Source: an uncultured Opitutia bacterium
GTDB taxonomy: Bacteria > Verrucomicrobiota > Verrucomicrobiia > Opitutales > Opitutaceae
Length of the DNA stretch: 64,000 bases
Assembly: GCA_903862955.1 (NCBI GenBank)
Contig: CAIPAH010000023.1
Span: 124,001-188,000 of the forward strand
Reading direction: 5' to 3'
Shown here: positions 16,968-26,181 of the stretch, piece by piece
How the letters are laid out: each line of letters begins with the position of its first letter
Position numbering within the stretch: position 1 is the stretch's first letter
Notes under the pieces: model-generated
What the model was told of the DNA's origin: nothing
Seen by the model: the letters and a program-made list of their open reading frames with translations, nothing else
Database searches by the model: none
Made by a program: the position numbers and the translations under genes

Positions 16968-17827
16968 CTCCACTTCTGGCCGCGGTCCTCCGGCACGATG
17001 CGGCGGAGCGTGTAGATGTCGGACTTGGCGAGTGCGTCCCGTTTGGCTCCGAGTTCCTTCCACGGGTCCCACTGCGCGCTGAGCAGCTTGCCGGTGATGC
17101 CGTCGCTGGCGGCGGAGGCGAGCCAGACACACAGCTCGGCGCCGACGTCGAGGGACGCGCCGCCGGACTCCTTTTGCTTCAGGGCGCGCTGGTAGAACGC
17201 CTCGCCCACGGCCTGCGGGCCGGCTTGGAGCAGCTCGTCAAGGAAACGGGTGTTGAGGGCGCCGGGCGCGACGGCGTTCACGTCAACTTTGTGTGCACGT
17301 AATTCCTCGGCGAGGGTCTCGGTCAGGCGCACCACGGCCGCCTTGGAAGCCGCATAGGCGCTGATGTTGGGCATCGGCGCGGTCGCCCCGCCGCCGGAGA
17401 GGTTGATGATCTTGCCGCGACCCTGGGATTTGAAATGGGGAATGAGGGCGCGGCAGGGGAGCAGTACGCCGAAGAGATTGATTTCAATGGCATGCTTCCA
17501 TTCGCCCAGATTCACCGTCTCCGTCGGACCCATCGGCCCGTAGATGCCGGCATTGTTGACCAACACCTGCACCGAACCGAGGGACTTCAGCGCGGCGGCG
17601 GCGAAGCCGTCGACGGCGGCGGGATCAGAGACATCGCAGCGCAGGGGGACGATCTTCTGGCCTGGCTGAGCCAGCGTGTTCAGTTCCCTGGCCGCGGCGT
17701 CGAGCTTGGCGGTGTCGCGGGCACAGAACGCGACGCTGGCACCTTCGCGGACGAAATGGCGGGCGATTTCCAAGCCGAGGCCCTGACTGGCGCCCGTGAT
17801 GATGGTGTTGAGGCCGGAGAGTTTCAT
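16964..17827 (-). CDS. Classical short-chain dehydrogenase/reductase
   Basis: A 287-residue classical SDR. The cofactor motif is IITGASQGLGLEIA, followed by VLVNNAGIYGPMG, the catalytic Ser in INLSGGGAT and Tyr-Lys in SAYAASKAAVVRL, then VNAVAPGALNTR. It would be a cytosolic NAD(P)-dependent oxidoreductase. The gene starts within the stop of the UDP-glucose-dehydrogenase-like gene (ATGA, 17824-17827), so the two may act in sequence on one nucleotide sugar. Its stop overlaps the convergent GtrA stop by four bases in CTAG. Substrate not deducible. Confidence 0.85.
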   Translation of the reverse strand: MKLSGLNTIITGASQGLGLEIARHFVREGASVAFCARDTAKLDAAARELNTLAQPGQKIVPLRCDVSDPAAVDGFAAAALKSLGSVQVLVNNAGIYGPMGPTETVNLGEWKHAIEINLFGVLLPCRALIPHFKSQGRGKIINLSGGGATAPMPNISAYAASKAAVVRLTETLAEELRAHKVDVNAVAPGALNTRFLDELLQAGPQAVGEAFYQRALKQKESGGASLDVGAELCVWLASAASDGITGKLLSAQWDPWKELGAKRDALAKSDIYTLRRIVPEDRGQKWS

Positions 17828-19101
17828 GCAGGGGATCCCACGGTGACGTATTGGAGATGAGGCAGCCCCGCCACCGACTTTTCGAGGAAGCGGGTGGCGT
17901 CAATCACGAGCGGCCGGCGAAGAGTGGAAAGCAGCGTGGACCAGTCCAAGGCGCGAAATTCGGGCCACTCGGTGCAGACCACGACCGCATCGGCGCCGGC
18001 GAGGGCTTCGGCGGCGCTGGACTTGAAGTGGATGAAACTTTGCTGGGCCGACAGCGGCGGCGAGGACGGATCGCAGGCGCGCACCTCAAAGCCATGCGCG
18101 GCGAGAACCTGGCCGAGCTCGAGTGCCGAACTCCGGCGCAGGGTGCTGGTGCCGGGTTTGTAGGTCAGGCCGAGCAGTGCGACGCGCTGGCCGGGCTGGT
18201 CGCCGAGAAATTTCTGGATCTTCTGCCAGGCCCAGAGGCGGTGTTGGTCGTTGCTGCGCTTGATGGCCGGGAGCACCTCGAGCGGCTCGCCCAGCTTGCG
18301 GCCGAGGTTGGCGAGGGTGACGACGTCGCGGGTGAGCGTGCCGCCGGCGATCGCGCTGCCGGGCGAGAGGTAAGCCCGCGGGCCGATGCGGCTCTCGCTC
18401 TTGAGCCCGCGCTCGACCTCTGTGGCATTGGCGCCGGTGTCTTCGCACAGGCGGGCAATCTCGTTCATGAACGTGATGGACACGGCGAGGAATGAGTTGA
18501 TCGCGTGTTTGGTCATCTCGGCCGATTCCGGGCTCATCCAGACGATTTCCCGGGTGAACGGCGCGAAGAGCGTCGCCAGCTGGTCGCGGGTGAGCCCGTC
18601 CCGGCAGCCGGCAATGATGCGATCGGCGTGGTTGAAGACCTCGAGGGCCTGGCCGAGCCGGAGGTTCTCGGGCGAGCAAGCGAAACGGAGTCCCAGCCCC
18701 GCGAATTCCGTCTCGATCTGGCGACAGGTGCCGACCGGCAACTGCGACGAGATGAGCACCAGCGAGCCACGCCGGAGCGCGGGAAGGCAGCGCCGCACAT
18801 CGCGCAGGACCGACTCGGTGTCGGACTGGTCGTTGTCATCCACCGGAGTGTCGTAGGTGACCCACAGGATGTCCGCCTGGCCGCAGGCGTTGGCCACGTC
18901 GGTGGTGAAGCGCAGCCGTCCGCTCGCGAGGCCGGCCTGGATCAGCGCGTCGAGGCCCGGTTCAGCGAGTGGCGCGCGGCCGGAACTCAGGCGGGCGACG
19001 TTGGCCGCGTCGAACTCGAGGCCCGTGACCGAGAAGTGCCGCGCGCAGGATGCAGCGGTCACGCAGCCGAGGTGCCAGAGGCCGAGGACGGTGAGGTTCA
19101 T
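17824..19101 (-). CDS. UDP-glucose/GDP-mannose dehydrogenase-family protein lacking the catalytic cysteine
   Basis: A 425-residue protein with the three-domain layout of nucleotide-sugar dehydrogenases: N-terminal Rossmann VLGLWHLGCVTAA, SPENLRLGQAL (normally SPEFLREG-A), SAEMTKHAINSFLA with the conserved Lys198, and C-terminal VALLGLTYKPGTSTLRRS. Where family members have GFGGSCFPKD, this protein has AIAGGTLTRD, putting Thr255 at the catalytic Cys position. It may catalyse a different or partial reaction, or be inactive. It is translationally coupled to the SDR gene downstream. Confidence 0.8.
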   Translation of the reverse strand: MNLTVLGLWHLGCVTAASCARHFSVTGLEFDAANVARLSSGRAPLAEPGLDALIQAGLASGRLRFTTDVANACGQADILWVTYDTPVDDNDQSDTESVLRDVRRCLPALRRGSLVLISSQLPVGTCRQIETEFAGLGLRFACSPENLRLGQALEVFNHADRIIAGCRDGLTRDQLATLFAPFTREIVWMSPESAEMTKHAINSFLAVSITFMNEIARLCEDTGANATEVERGLKSESRIGPRAYLSPGSAIAGGTLTRDVVTLANLGRKLGEPLEVLPAIKRSNDQHRLWAWQKIQKFLGDQPGQRVALLGLTYKPGTSTLRRSSALELGQVLAAHGFEVRACDPSSPPLSAQQSFIHFKSSAAEALAGADAVVVCTEWPEFRALDWSTLLSTLRRPLVIDATRFLEKSVAGLPHLQYVTVGSPA

Positions 19102-19124
19102 GTGAGGTGGCTGGAGTAGGAAGT

Positions 19125-20777
19125 TCAGGGAAGGTTCCGGCGTTGATAGAGCGACATCTCCCGTCCAAAGATGGTGAAGGTATCAACGAGCCGCAGGTTT
19201 TGGTCACACCAAGCCTTAAGCTGTGGGTAAAGTCGTCGCATCTGTTGATCGTAGGGCCAATAGCCGTTACCCGGCATCCAGTCGGTGAGGATCATGAAGT
19301 CGGTGTCCCTCAGTTTGAAGAATACCGTTTCGTCCGGTCCTGTAAGGATGCTGTCGGGCAGGTGAACGCCGAACGGAATCCAGACTCCATGGCGTTCGTA
19401 GCAAACCAACCGGAGAATCCGTCCATCAATGAAATCGACGATCTGATCCACGCCGACACTGGGTTGAGCAATGTGCCCCGCGCGGACCGTGCGGAAAATA
19501 TAATCGGATACTTGGTTAACCTTTATCGCGCTCTCGAGGAACTTTGGGGTGTGGGGTTGCCGGAGTTCGCGAAGGATGAAGTAAGTGCCGCCCGCCGCAA
19601 GAGCGGCGAGCGCAGGTAGGGCCGGCAGCAGACACGTCCAGACTCGGCCGGGACCGAACTCAATCTGGTTCCACAGGAACTGCCAGAGGCAGAGCACCGC
19701 CATCACCACCCCCGGCACGAGAACCCCAAGGACGGCCTCCGATTTTTGCCGGTGGATGATAAGGATCAGCGCCGGGACGAGCATGAAGACCAAGGCGGAA
19801 TAGAACCAGTCGGAACCAAGGCGGGCGGCCAGTTTCCGTGGATGGCAGGCGACGAACAACAGCAGCAGGCCGGTGAGACCCGCCACTGTCCACCCAAACC
19901 AAGCGCCGAGATAAAGATCTCCTAAGTGTCCGAAGACAAAATTCACGGACTGGCTGAGGTCAATACCTCGCAACCGCGCGGCACTCTCGGTGCCAGTCAC
20001 CTGGCCGACCCAATAGTAATCCCGAATACCCACCCGGTTCACCCAGAAGACCGGGAAGGCCAGCGCGGTGGCGACTACGGCCGCGAGCAATAGATTGAGC
20101 AGGCGGCCCCGCCGATCCCGGTGACAAAGCAGCCACAGGGCGAAGATAAGAAAAATTGGAACGAAATAGGCGCCGGTCAAAAAACGCTCCAACAGGGTCA
20201 CTCCCACGGCGCCGCCAAACACCAGCGACCAACGGGTCGAGCGAAATCCATCGGTCAGGAGGACGGCACAGGCGGCCATCCCGAACAGGCACATCGCCCC
20301 ATGATCGAGTCGGAAGTCCACCGCCGAGCCAGGCTCCCCAGACCAAGGCCGCACTAAACACAAGACCAGGCTGAAACCCATCCATGAGAGAACCCGCGAC
20401 CCGGTCACCCGATGAATCGTAAAGAGCAACGCGGCCTGCCAAACGAGGAAGACAAGCAGGTTTAGGCTAAGTGCAGCGCTACGGGATGCCGAACCGGCGA
20501 CCCAGAAGGCCAATACCGCGCAAACATTATGGAGCTTTCCCTGCACCGCGGGAGTGTCCCAGGCAAATTTTAGACCGGCCGCGAGGCCGTGCTCCTGCAT
20601 ATGATCGTAGGCGTAGTAAGATTCGGTAAGATACTGGATCTGGTCATTCCAACGCGGGTAGATCGAGGCGTGATGACGGGAGGTCATCTGGTCGAATAAC
20701 AGAAATTCGCCCAGCATGATAAGGCAGGCCGCCAGCCACATCCAAGTGACCAAGGTCGTTTTGGTTGCGAGCTTCAT
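19125..20777 (-). CDS. Polytopic membrane protein, probable lipid-linked-sugar glycosyltransferase
   Basis: A 550-residue protein from ATG 20777; an open frame continues to 21122 but that part lies inside the epimerase gene. It has about ten hydrophobic helices, beginning TLVTWMWLAACLIMLGEF, then a soluble tail of about 150 residues. Loop one contains IYPRWNDQIQYLTESYYAY, with acidic and aromatic residues as in GT39/GT83-type enzymes, but I cannot place the family firmly. Base composition is visibly lower in GC than its neighbours, suggesting recent acquisition or replacement. The start overlaps the epimerase stop by one base (TAATG). Confidence 0.7.
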   Translation of the reverse strand: MKLATKTTLVTWMWLAACLIMLGEFLLFDQMTSRHHASIYPRWNDQIQYLTESYYAYDHMQEHGLAAGLKFAWDTPAVQGKLHNVCAVLAFWVAGSASRSAALSLNLLVFLVWQAALLFTIHRVTGSRVLSWMGFSLVLCLVRPWSGEPGSAVDFRLDHGAMCLFGMAACAVLLTDGFRSTRWSLVFGGAVGVTLLERFLTGAYFVPIFLIFALWLLCHRDRRGRLLNLLLAAVVATALAFPVFWVNRVGIRDYYWVGQVTGTESAARLRGIDLSQSVNFVFGHLGDLYLGAWFGWTVAGLTGLLLLFVACHPRKLAARLGSDWFYSALVFMLVPALILIIHRQKSEAVLGVLVPGVVMAVLCLWQFLWNQIEFGPGRVWTCLLPALPALAALAAGGTYFILRELRQPHTPKFLESAIKVNQVSDYIFRTVRAGHIAQPSVGVDQIVDFIDGRILRLVCYERHGVWIPFGVHLPDSILTGPDETVFFKLRDTDFMILTDWMPGNGYWPYDQQMRRLYPQLKAWCDQNLRLVDTFTIFGREMSLYQRRNLP

Positions 20778-21775
20778 TACGAATGCGCGGGCTCGCCGGA
20801 ACCGCGGGCCGGGTAAACCCAACGGTTGGCCTCGAGCCAGCGGAGGGTGGCGATGATGCCCTGCTCGATGGTCTGCCGAGGCTTCCAGCCCGTGGCCATG
20901 ATTTTCTTCGTGTCGAGGAAGATGAACGGATTGTCGCCGATCCAGCCGCGCTCGCCGCCGGTGAACTCCAGCTTGGGCTTCAGGCCGAGCGCGGCGCAGA
21001 GGTAGCCCACGCTGGCCCGCACCTCGACGTATTCGGGCGTGCCGAGATTGTAGACCTGCGTGCGGTGCTTCGCGTCGCGGGCCGTGTGCGTGCGCGTGAC
21101 ATGCAGCAGGGCGGAGACGCAATCCTGCACATACAAGTAGCTCTTGCGCTGCCGGCCGTCGCCGAGGATGCGAAGCCGGTCGGGATGCTCCACCAGCTGG
21201 CGATAGAAATCAAACACGTGGCCGTGCGTGTAGCGTTCGCCAAGGATCGAGACGAAGCGGAAGAGATAGGCCTCGTCGAGCTGGCCGCCCTCGGCGTAGG
21301 CCGAGATCAGGGTCTCGCCGGCGACCTTGCTGGCGGCGTAGAGCGACGTCTGGATCGGGAAGGGCGCGTCCTCGGGCGTGGGGATCAGCGTCGCCTCGCC
21401 GTAGACCGAGCCGGTGGAGGAAAACGCAATGCGCCGGATGCCGTTGGCGCGCATGGCCTCGAGCACGTTGAAGGTAGCGGTCGTGTTTTGCTCGAGGTCC
21501 TTCCGGGGATGCGCCCAGCCGTCCTTGATGTCGGCGTTGGCCGCGAGATGGAACACGAAGTCGCAGCCGCTCATGGCGGCCGTCAGCGCGGCGAGGTCAA
21601 GGTTGTCGCCCCGTACCAGGCGGAATCCGCGCTGGGGGACGGCGTCGGCGAGGAACCGCTCCTGGCCGGTGGAGAGATTGTCCCAGCCCACGACGGAGGC
21701 ACCGTCCGCCAGCAGGCGGTCGATGAGGTTGGAGCCGATGAAGCCGGCGGCGCCGGTGACAAAGATTTTTTGCAC
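20777..21775 (-). CDS. NAD-dependent nucleotide-sugar epimerase
   Basis: A 332-residue extended SDR resembling UDP-glucose 4-epimerases. The start is GTG 21775. Motifs: FVTGAAGFIGSNLIDRLL, VFHLAANADIKDGW, FSSTGSVYGEA with catalytic Ser, and SLYAASKVAGETL with Tyr-Lys; then SYLYVQDCVSALLH and VYNLGTPEYVEV. It interconverts sugar stereoisomers on a nucleotide carrier in the cytosol. It neighbours a methyltransferase and a GT2 enzyme. GalE, WbpP-like or related specificity cannot be separated by eye. Confidence 0.87.
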   Translation of the reverse strand: MQKIFVTGAAGFIGSNLIDRLLADGASVVGWDNLSTGQERFLADAVPQRGFRLVRGDNLDLAALTAAMSGCDFVFHLAANADIKDGWAHPRKDLEQNTTATFNVLEAMRANGIRRIAFSSTGSVYGEATLIPTPEDAPFPIQTSLYAASKVAGETLISAYAEGGQLDEAYLFRFVSILGERYTHGHVFDFYRQLVEHPDRLRILGDGRQRKSYLYVQDCVSALLHVTRTHTARDAKHRTQVYNLGTPEYVEVRASVGYLCAALGLKPKLEFTGGERGWIGDNPFIFLDTKKIMATGWKPRQTIEQGIIATLRWLEANRWVYPARGSGEPAHS

Positions 21776-21787
21776 GGGGAAACGAAG

Positions 21788-22537
21788 TCAGCCGCGAAGC
21801 GGCTCGGGCCGCGGGCGGAGGGCCACGGCGATGACGAGGTTGGTCAGGATGAAGGGCAGAAAGGGCAGGGGAAAAAAACTCCGCGTCTCGGTGGTGAAAT
21901 AAGGCTTCAGCTCCCCCAGGATTTCGTGGGGCAGGTTGATGTGCTCGCGGCTGTGAAACCACCGATACGAGCCGCCATAGAGCCGCTTGTAGGCCCGCTC
22001 GGCGGAGATTTTGCGGGCCAGCGCGTAGGCGGGGCTGCCCTCGCAGGGAATCACGATGAGCAGGCGGCCCTTTGTTTTGTTGAGCAGCCGGTAGGATTCG
22101 CGGATCGTGGCGGGGAGGTTCGGCAGATGCTCGAGGACGTGGATGGCGATGATGCGGTCGAAGAAGCCATCGGGAAAGGCGAAGGGCTGCTGGCAGTCGC
22201 CGACGACGGTCTGGACGCGCGGGAAACGGCGGCGGATTTCCGCGGCCATGTTTTCCCGGAACTCATTGGCGAAATAGTTCTCCTCCTGGACCGGAGTGAG
22301 TTGCTCATAATGGAGGTGTTCGCCGAGGCCCGCGCCGAGCTCGAGGGTCGTCCGGAAGTCCGGGCCCGAATGGCGGATGGGAAACCGGTGGTTGAATTTC
22401 TCGAGCAGGCCGTAGCGGCGGCGACTGGCGAGTTCCACGTGCCAGCGCTGCATGAAGTCGTTGCTGATCCGCTGTTGCTCCGCCGTGAGCACGGGGAGCA
22501 CCTTGGGCCACTTCGGCGTCGGCATGGCTTCATGCAT
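21788..22537 (-). CDS. Class I SAM-dependent methyltransferase
   Basis: About 249 residues from ATG 22537, overlapping the previous gene's stop by eight bases; ATG 22525 is an alternative and TTG 22546 a weaker one. Motif I is TTLELGAGLGEHLHYE; VVGDCQQPFAFPDGFFD is motif II/III, and IIAIHVLEHLPNLPATI is motif IV of the Methyltransf_11 type. The C-terminus ends in a hydrophobic stretch (FFPLPFLPFILTNLVIAVAL), so it may be membrane-attached. It probably modifies a sugar or lipid-linked intermediate. Substrate unknown. Confidence 0.82.
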   Translation of the reverse strand: MHEAMPTPKWPKVLPVLTAEQQRISNDFMQRWHVELASRRRYGLLEKFNHRFPIRHSGPDFRTTLELGAGLGEHLHYEQLTPVQEENYFANEFRENMAAEIRRRFPRVQTVVGDCQQPFAFPDGFFDRIIAIHVLEHLPNLPATIRESYRLLNKTKGRLLIVIPCEGSPAYALARKISAERAYKRLYGGSYRWFHSREHINLPHEILGELKPYFTTETRSFFPLPFLPFILTNLVIAVALRPRPEPLRG

Positions 22538-23468
22538 GGCCGTCAAAGCCCACCGCGCGATCCACGATGAACTTGGGCCGTGCCCGCACCTCTTCGTAGA
22601 TGCGCCCGATGTATTCGCCGAGGATGCCGACGCTGATCAGCTGGATGCCGCCCATGAACAGCACGAGGATCACGATGGTCGGATTGCCGAGCGGGAAGGG
22701 GAAGCCCATGAGCTTCATCACGAGGTAGGCGAGCGCGATGAGGAACGAGCAGGTCGCGATGATGAACCCGGCCATTGTGCTGAGCGTCAGCGCGTAGGTG
22801 GAGAAGCAGAAGATGCCGTTGAAGCCGATGCGCAGGGAACCGAAGAAGCGGTTGTAATTGGTCTCGCCCGCGTGCCGGGCCGGCCGGTCGAAGGGGATGA
22901 TGATCTGCCGGAAGCCGACCACCGCGACCATGCCGCGGAGGAAGCCGTGGGATTCCTTGAGCTTGACGAGTTCGTTGACCACCCGGCGTGACATGAGGCG
23001 AAAATCGCCGGTGTTGGGCGGGATGCGGACGTCGGCGATCTTGTTGATCACCTTGTAGCCGGCGGCCGCCACGGTCTTCTTGATCCACGGTTCACCCGAG
23101 CGCTGGCGGCGCTGGGGCAGGACGACGTCGTAGCCCTCGTGCCACCGGGCCAGCATTTCCATGACGAGTTCGGGAGGATCCTGCAGATCCACATCCATGA
23201 CGATGACGGCCTCGCCGCTGGAGTATTCCATCCCGGCAAGGGTGGCCATCGGCTGGCCGAAACGGCGGGAGAATTTCAGCAGCTTGACGCGGCCATCCTG
23301 TTCACGGGCCTCGAGGATGGCTTCCTCGGTGCGGTCGGGCGACGGGTCGAGGGAGAAGATGATTTCGTAATCCTCGGTTACACCCGCCAGCACCTCGCGC
23401 ATCCGTCGGAGAAACTCCGGGACGTTTTTTTCCTCCTTGTAAACGGGGACGATGATGGAAAGCAGCAT
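22530..23468 (-). CDS. Polyprenyl-phosphate GT2 glycosyltransferase (GtrB/ArnC-like)
   Basis: A 312-residue protein with an N-terminal GT2 domain and two C-terminal membrane helices. Motifs: LLSIIVPVYKEEKNVPEFL, RFGQPMATLAGMEYSSG, VIVMDVDLQDPPELV (metal-binding DxD) and NTGDFRLMSRRVVNEL. The helices span about residues 225-285, and VGILGEYIGRIYEEVRARP closes the protein as in GtrB/ArnC. It should load a sugar onto undecaprenyl phosphate at the inner membrane, providing donors for the GT39-like enzymes and possibly the GtrA-like protein in this window. Confidence 0.9.
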   Translation of the reverse strand: MLLSIIVPVYKEEKNVPEFLRRMREVLAGVTEDYEIIFSLDPSPDRTEEAILEAREQDGRVKLLKFSRRFGQPMATLAGMEYSSGEAVIVMDVDLQDPPELVMEMLARWHEGYDVVLPQRRQRSGEPWIKKTVAAAGYKVINKIADVRIPPNTGDFRLMSRRVVNELVKLKESHGFLRGMVAVVGFRQIIIPFDRPARHAGETNYNRFFGSLRIGFNGIFCFSTYALTLSTMAGFIIATCSFLIALAYLVMKLMGFPFPLGNPTIVILVLFMGGIQLISVGILGEYIGRIYEEVRARPKFIVDRAVGFDGHA

Positions 23469-23532
23469 GTGCCGCGATCCTCGCGAATTGACCCGACAAA
23501 ATCAACCCCGGGCAAGGGGTGGCGACCGCCGC

Positions 23533-24300
23533 TCAGGGCTGCTCCTTTTCGAGCACGATCAGCAGGCGGGCGGCGAAGATCCGCGGAAACGGGGCGGCGA
23601 GGAAATCCAGTCCGCGGATAATTCCGGCGAGGGCCGGCGGGCCGAGCTGGGGCCCGGAAAACCCGCCCGAGGCAAAATACGCGAAGGAGGTGATGGGCCG
23701 CATCTCGCGCACACGCCAGCCAGCGAGCAGGTCACGTCCCTCGCCCCACCAGAACAGGCGGGTAGCCGAGCCCTGGGCCGCGTAATAATCCACCTGGTTG
23801 GCGGTGAAACCGGGCGGGGCGTCCCACGTGATGGGATCGCGCACGGCGACGGGCTCATGGTGAAAGAAATGGTAGACAAACCGGCCGACCCAGCTCGCCG
23901 CCGGTTCAAACAGGATCAACCGGCCGCCGGGGGCGAGTACGCGGTGGAACTCCCGGAGCGCCGTGCCCGGGAAGCGAAGGTGGTGCCAGACATCGAAGAG
24001 GATGAGGTGCGAAACCTCACCGGCGGCGAAGTTCAGCTGGTAGCAGTTTTCCTGGCGGTCGAGCCAGGGATTGGGAAACAAGTCCGTGAGGACACAGCTG
24101 GGGATGACCTCCTTGATGCAACCCAGGCCCGAGCCCAGCTCCACCACCGGGCCAGGCAGGGCCGGGTCGATTTGCGCGGCGATCAGCCGGTAGAACTGGC
24201 GGTAGACCGCCTGCAGCGCCGGCTTGCGCAGCCACGCGGCGCGGTTCCGCTGGATTTCCACATTGTGCTGGCTGACGGGGAGCGCGGTGGAAGCTTTCAT
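23533..24300 (-). CDS. Class I SAM-dependent methyltransferase
   Basis: 255 residues from ATG 24300; GTG 24354 would add 18 residues and cannot be excluded. Motif I is PVVELGSGLGCIKEVIP, followed by SHLILFDVWHHLRFPGTAL and LAPGGRLILFEP, all typical of small-molecule methyltransferases. It lies between a polyprenyl-phosphate transferase and a membrane glycosyltransferase-like gene, with gaps of 64 and 151 bases, so it may have its own regulatory signals. Probable target is a sugar of the cluster's glycan. Confidence 0.78.
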   Translation of the reverse strand: MKASTALPVSQHNVEIQRNRAAWLRKPALQAVYRQFYRLIAAQIDPALPGPVVELGSGLGCIKEVIPSCVLTDLFPNPWLDRQENCYQLNFAAGEVSHLILFDVWHHLRFPGTALREFHRVLAPGGRLILFEPAASWVGRFVYHFFHHEPVAVRDPITWDAPPGFTANQVDYYAAQGSATRLFWWGEGRDLLAGWRVREMRPITSFAYFASGGFSGPQLGPPALAGIIRGLDFLAAPFPRIFAARLLIVLEKEQP

Positions 24301-24451
24301 GCCGGGGACGGGCCGGTCAATGCCGCGGGTGGCGAGGGCGCGGAGGAACGGCACAGCGGTTGGGGTGAATTTACCACGGCAGAAGCTGGAAGGCAGCCCG
24401 CCCGGGCAACGACGTCGAGGAGAAACTGGTCCCGGGACCGGCGGAGTCTGC

Positions 24452-26035
24452 TTACCGGCGGGAAAACGCCAGGAGGCGCCAGTCGCTCAGGGCCGGCTGG
24501 CCGGGAGAGGGGCGGAGCGGGATTTCCTGGCATTCGCAAAAACCCAGGGCGTTGAGCCGCGCCGCCAGCGCCGCTCGCTGGGGCGCGGCGAAGGCGGCCT
24601 CCAGATAGAGCAGGCGGCGGGCGGAACGCAGGTCGGCGGACTCCAGCTCCTTGAGTTGGACGACGCGGTTGGGAATGGGCCGGGTGTAGGTGAGGCTGGC
24701 GCCGAAGATGAAATCATACGCCACCACCACGTCGTCGGCCTGGCTGGCACGGGAAAGACCCGCCGCGACGCTGCGCCAATTCGAGTCCTGCGACTGGCCG
24801 GAATCGAGCAGGGGATCGAGGTAGTAGCTCCGGCTTTGATACACGCCGGACGCCACCATGACACTGGCGACGAGGACAACGGCGGCACCGAGTATCCGAC
24901 GCACCCCCCCACGGGTCCCGGCCGCCTGCCACCGGTCGCATAGGTGCGCGAATCCCAAACCCAGCAGCCACACCGCGTAAAAATAATGGATCACAAAGTA
25001 CCGCGGCCAGAGGGAGAGATCATCCACGCACAGGAAATAACCCACCTGAAATGCAAGGGGAAAGAGGATGCAAATGAGGGCCAGCGTGCCCTGGCGCTTG
25101 ATCTCGCGCACGCCGAGGCTGATGGCGAGACCGGGCGGGGCCCGCAGGACAAGGACCGCCGCGACCGCCAGGGTGACGAGCCAGAACCAGAACAGAAACG
25201 TTGCGAAGGGCGCCCGGCCCGCCAGATGGCCCGTCAACACCAGGTGGAAACCGTCCGCAAGCTGCGGCCAAAACGCGGTGGTGGTCTTTCCCCAGCGCCC
25301 GATGTCGATCTTCTGCGGGTGGGAGAGCAGATACGGCAGGGTGAGCGCGAGGACGATGCCCAGGCTGAGCGCCAGATGTTCCAGGAAGCGCCACCGGTGG
25401 GGCCGGGCCCGTGCGGCCAGAAAGACGAATTGCGCAATCGCGGGAAGGACGATCCAACTCTGGGTATAGTAGCCCAAGGTTAGGAGGATCCCGTAGGCAG
25501 CGAACCAGCCGGCATCCGCCCATTTCCGTCCCAGTTCCCGCTCGTCGAGGCGCAGCACGAACACCGTGGACCAGATGTACCAGGCGACGCCGACCACGTA
25601 CTCCCGGATCTGCAGCACGTGCATGAAAAGGTAGGCATTGAAGGAAAAGGCGAGGAGGAGGAAAACCCGGGGACCGAGCCGCCACGGTGCCGAGAGTTTG
25701 AGCAGGCCCTGCAGGCAAACCCAGAGGAAGAACAGGTTCACGAGCCGGAGGAAGACCACGTCGTGCGTCTGGGCCACGCGCATGAGCGAGTTCTGCAGCA
25801 GGAAATAGAGCGGCTGGTAGGCGTAGGGGGAATTGGCGGCCAGCACGGCATCCCACGTCGCATGGGGGCTCGTCTCGTGGAGCGGAAAAACGGCGCCGCC
25901 ATTCATGATCGCCAGCCGGATGCCCTCGTCGCTGCTGATGCCCTTCAGGTCGATCATCAGGCCGTAAGCGGCCAGAACAAGAAAACAGACCAAGGCGAGG
26001 ACGGTGCGGGGCTCGAGCTGTGGTTTCCCGTTCAC
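24452..26035 (-). CDS. GT39-like polytopic membrane glycosyltransferase
   Basis: A 527-residue protein starting at GTG 26035, supported by GAGGTG five bases upstream. It has about ten membrane helices. The first loop reads LKGISSDEGIRLAIMNGG, with an Asp-Glu pair placed as in GT39/ArnT enzymes, and the next has HATWDAVLAANSPYAYQPLYF. A soluble C-terminal region of about 120 residues follows the last helix. It likely uses polyprenyl-phosphate sugars at the periplasmic face. Family confidence moderate, substrate unknown. Confidence 0.75.
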   Translation of the reverse strand: MNGKPQLEPRTVLALVCFLVLAAYGLMIDLKGISSDEGIRLAIMNGGAVFPLHETSPHATWDAVLAANSPYAYQPLYFLLQNSLMRVAQTHDVVFLRLVNLFFLWVCLQGLLKLSAPWRLGPRVFLLLAFSFNAYLFMHVLQIREYVVGVAWYIWSTVFVLRLDERELGRKWADAGWFAAYGILLTLGYYTQSWIVLPAIAQFVFLAARARPHRWRFLEHLALSLGIVLALTLPYLLSHPQKIDIGRWGKTTTAFWPQLADGFHLVLTGHLAGRAPFATFLFWFWLVTLAVAAVLVLRAPPGLAISLGVREIKRQGTLALICILFPLAFQVGYFLCVDDLSLWPRYFVIHYFYAVWLLGLGFAHLCDRWQAAGTRGGVRRILGAAVVLVASVMVASGVYQSRSYYLDPLLDSGQSQDSNWRSVAAGLSRASQADDVVVAYDFIFGASLTYTRPIPNRVVQLKELESADLRSARRLLYLEAAFAAPQRAALAARLNALGFCECQEIPLRPSPGQPALSDWRLLAFSRR

Positions 26036-26181
26036 GCGGTCACCTCATGATCTCAGCGCGCGGGGACCTCCGCGGTGCCCCCGCCGGCAGTCAGTGGCCC
26101 TGACGCGGCAATCCGGGGGGCGGCCAGCTCTTGCGAGATGTAGCGCGTCGGTTGCATGCGAAGGGAGGGCTGTTCAGGAGT

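Noticed and set aside
20765-22570. A 601-codon plus-strand open frame across three minus-strand genes
   Set aside because: It covers an epimerase and a methyltransferase with intact motifs on the other strand; composition is typical of antisense translation.
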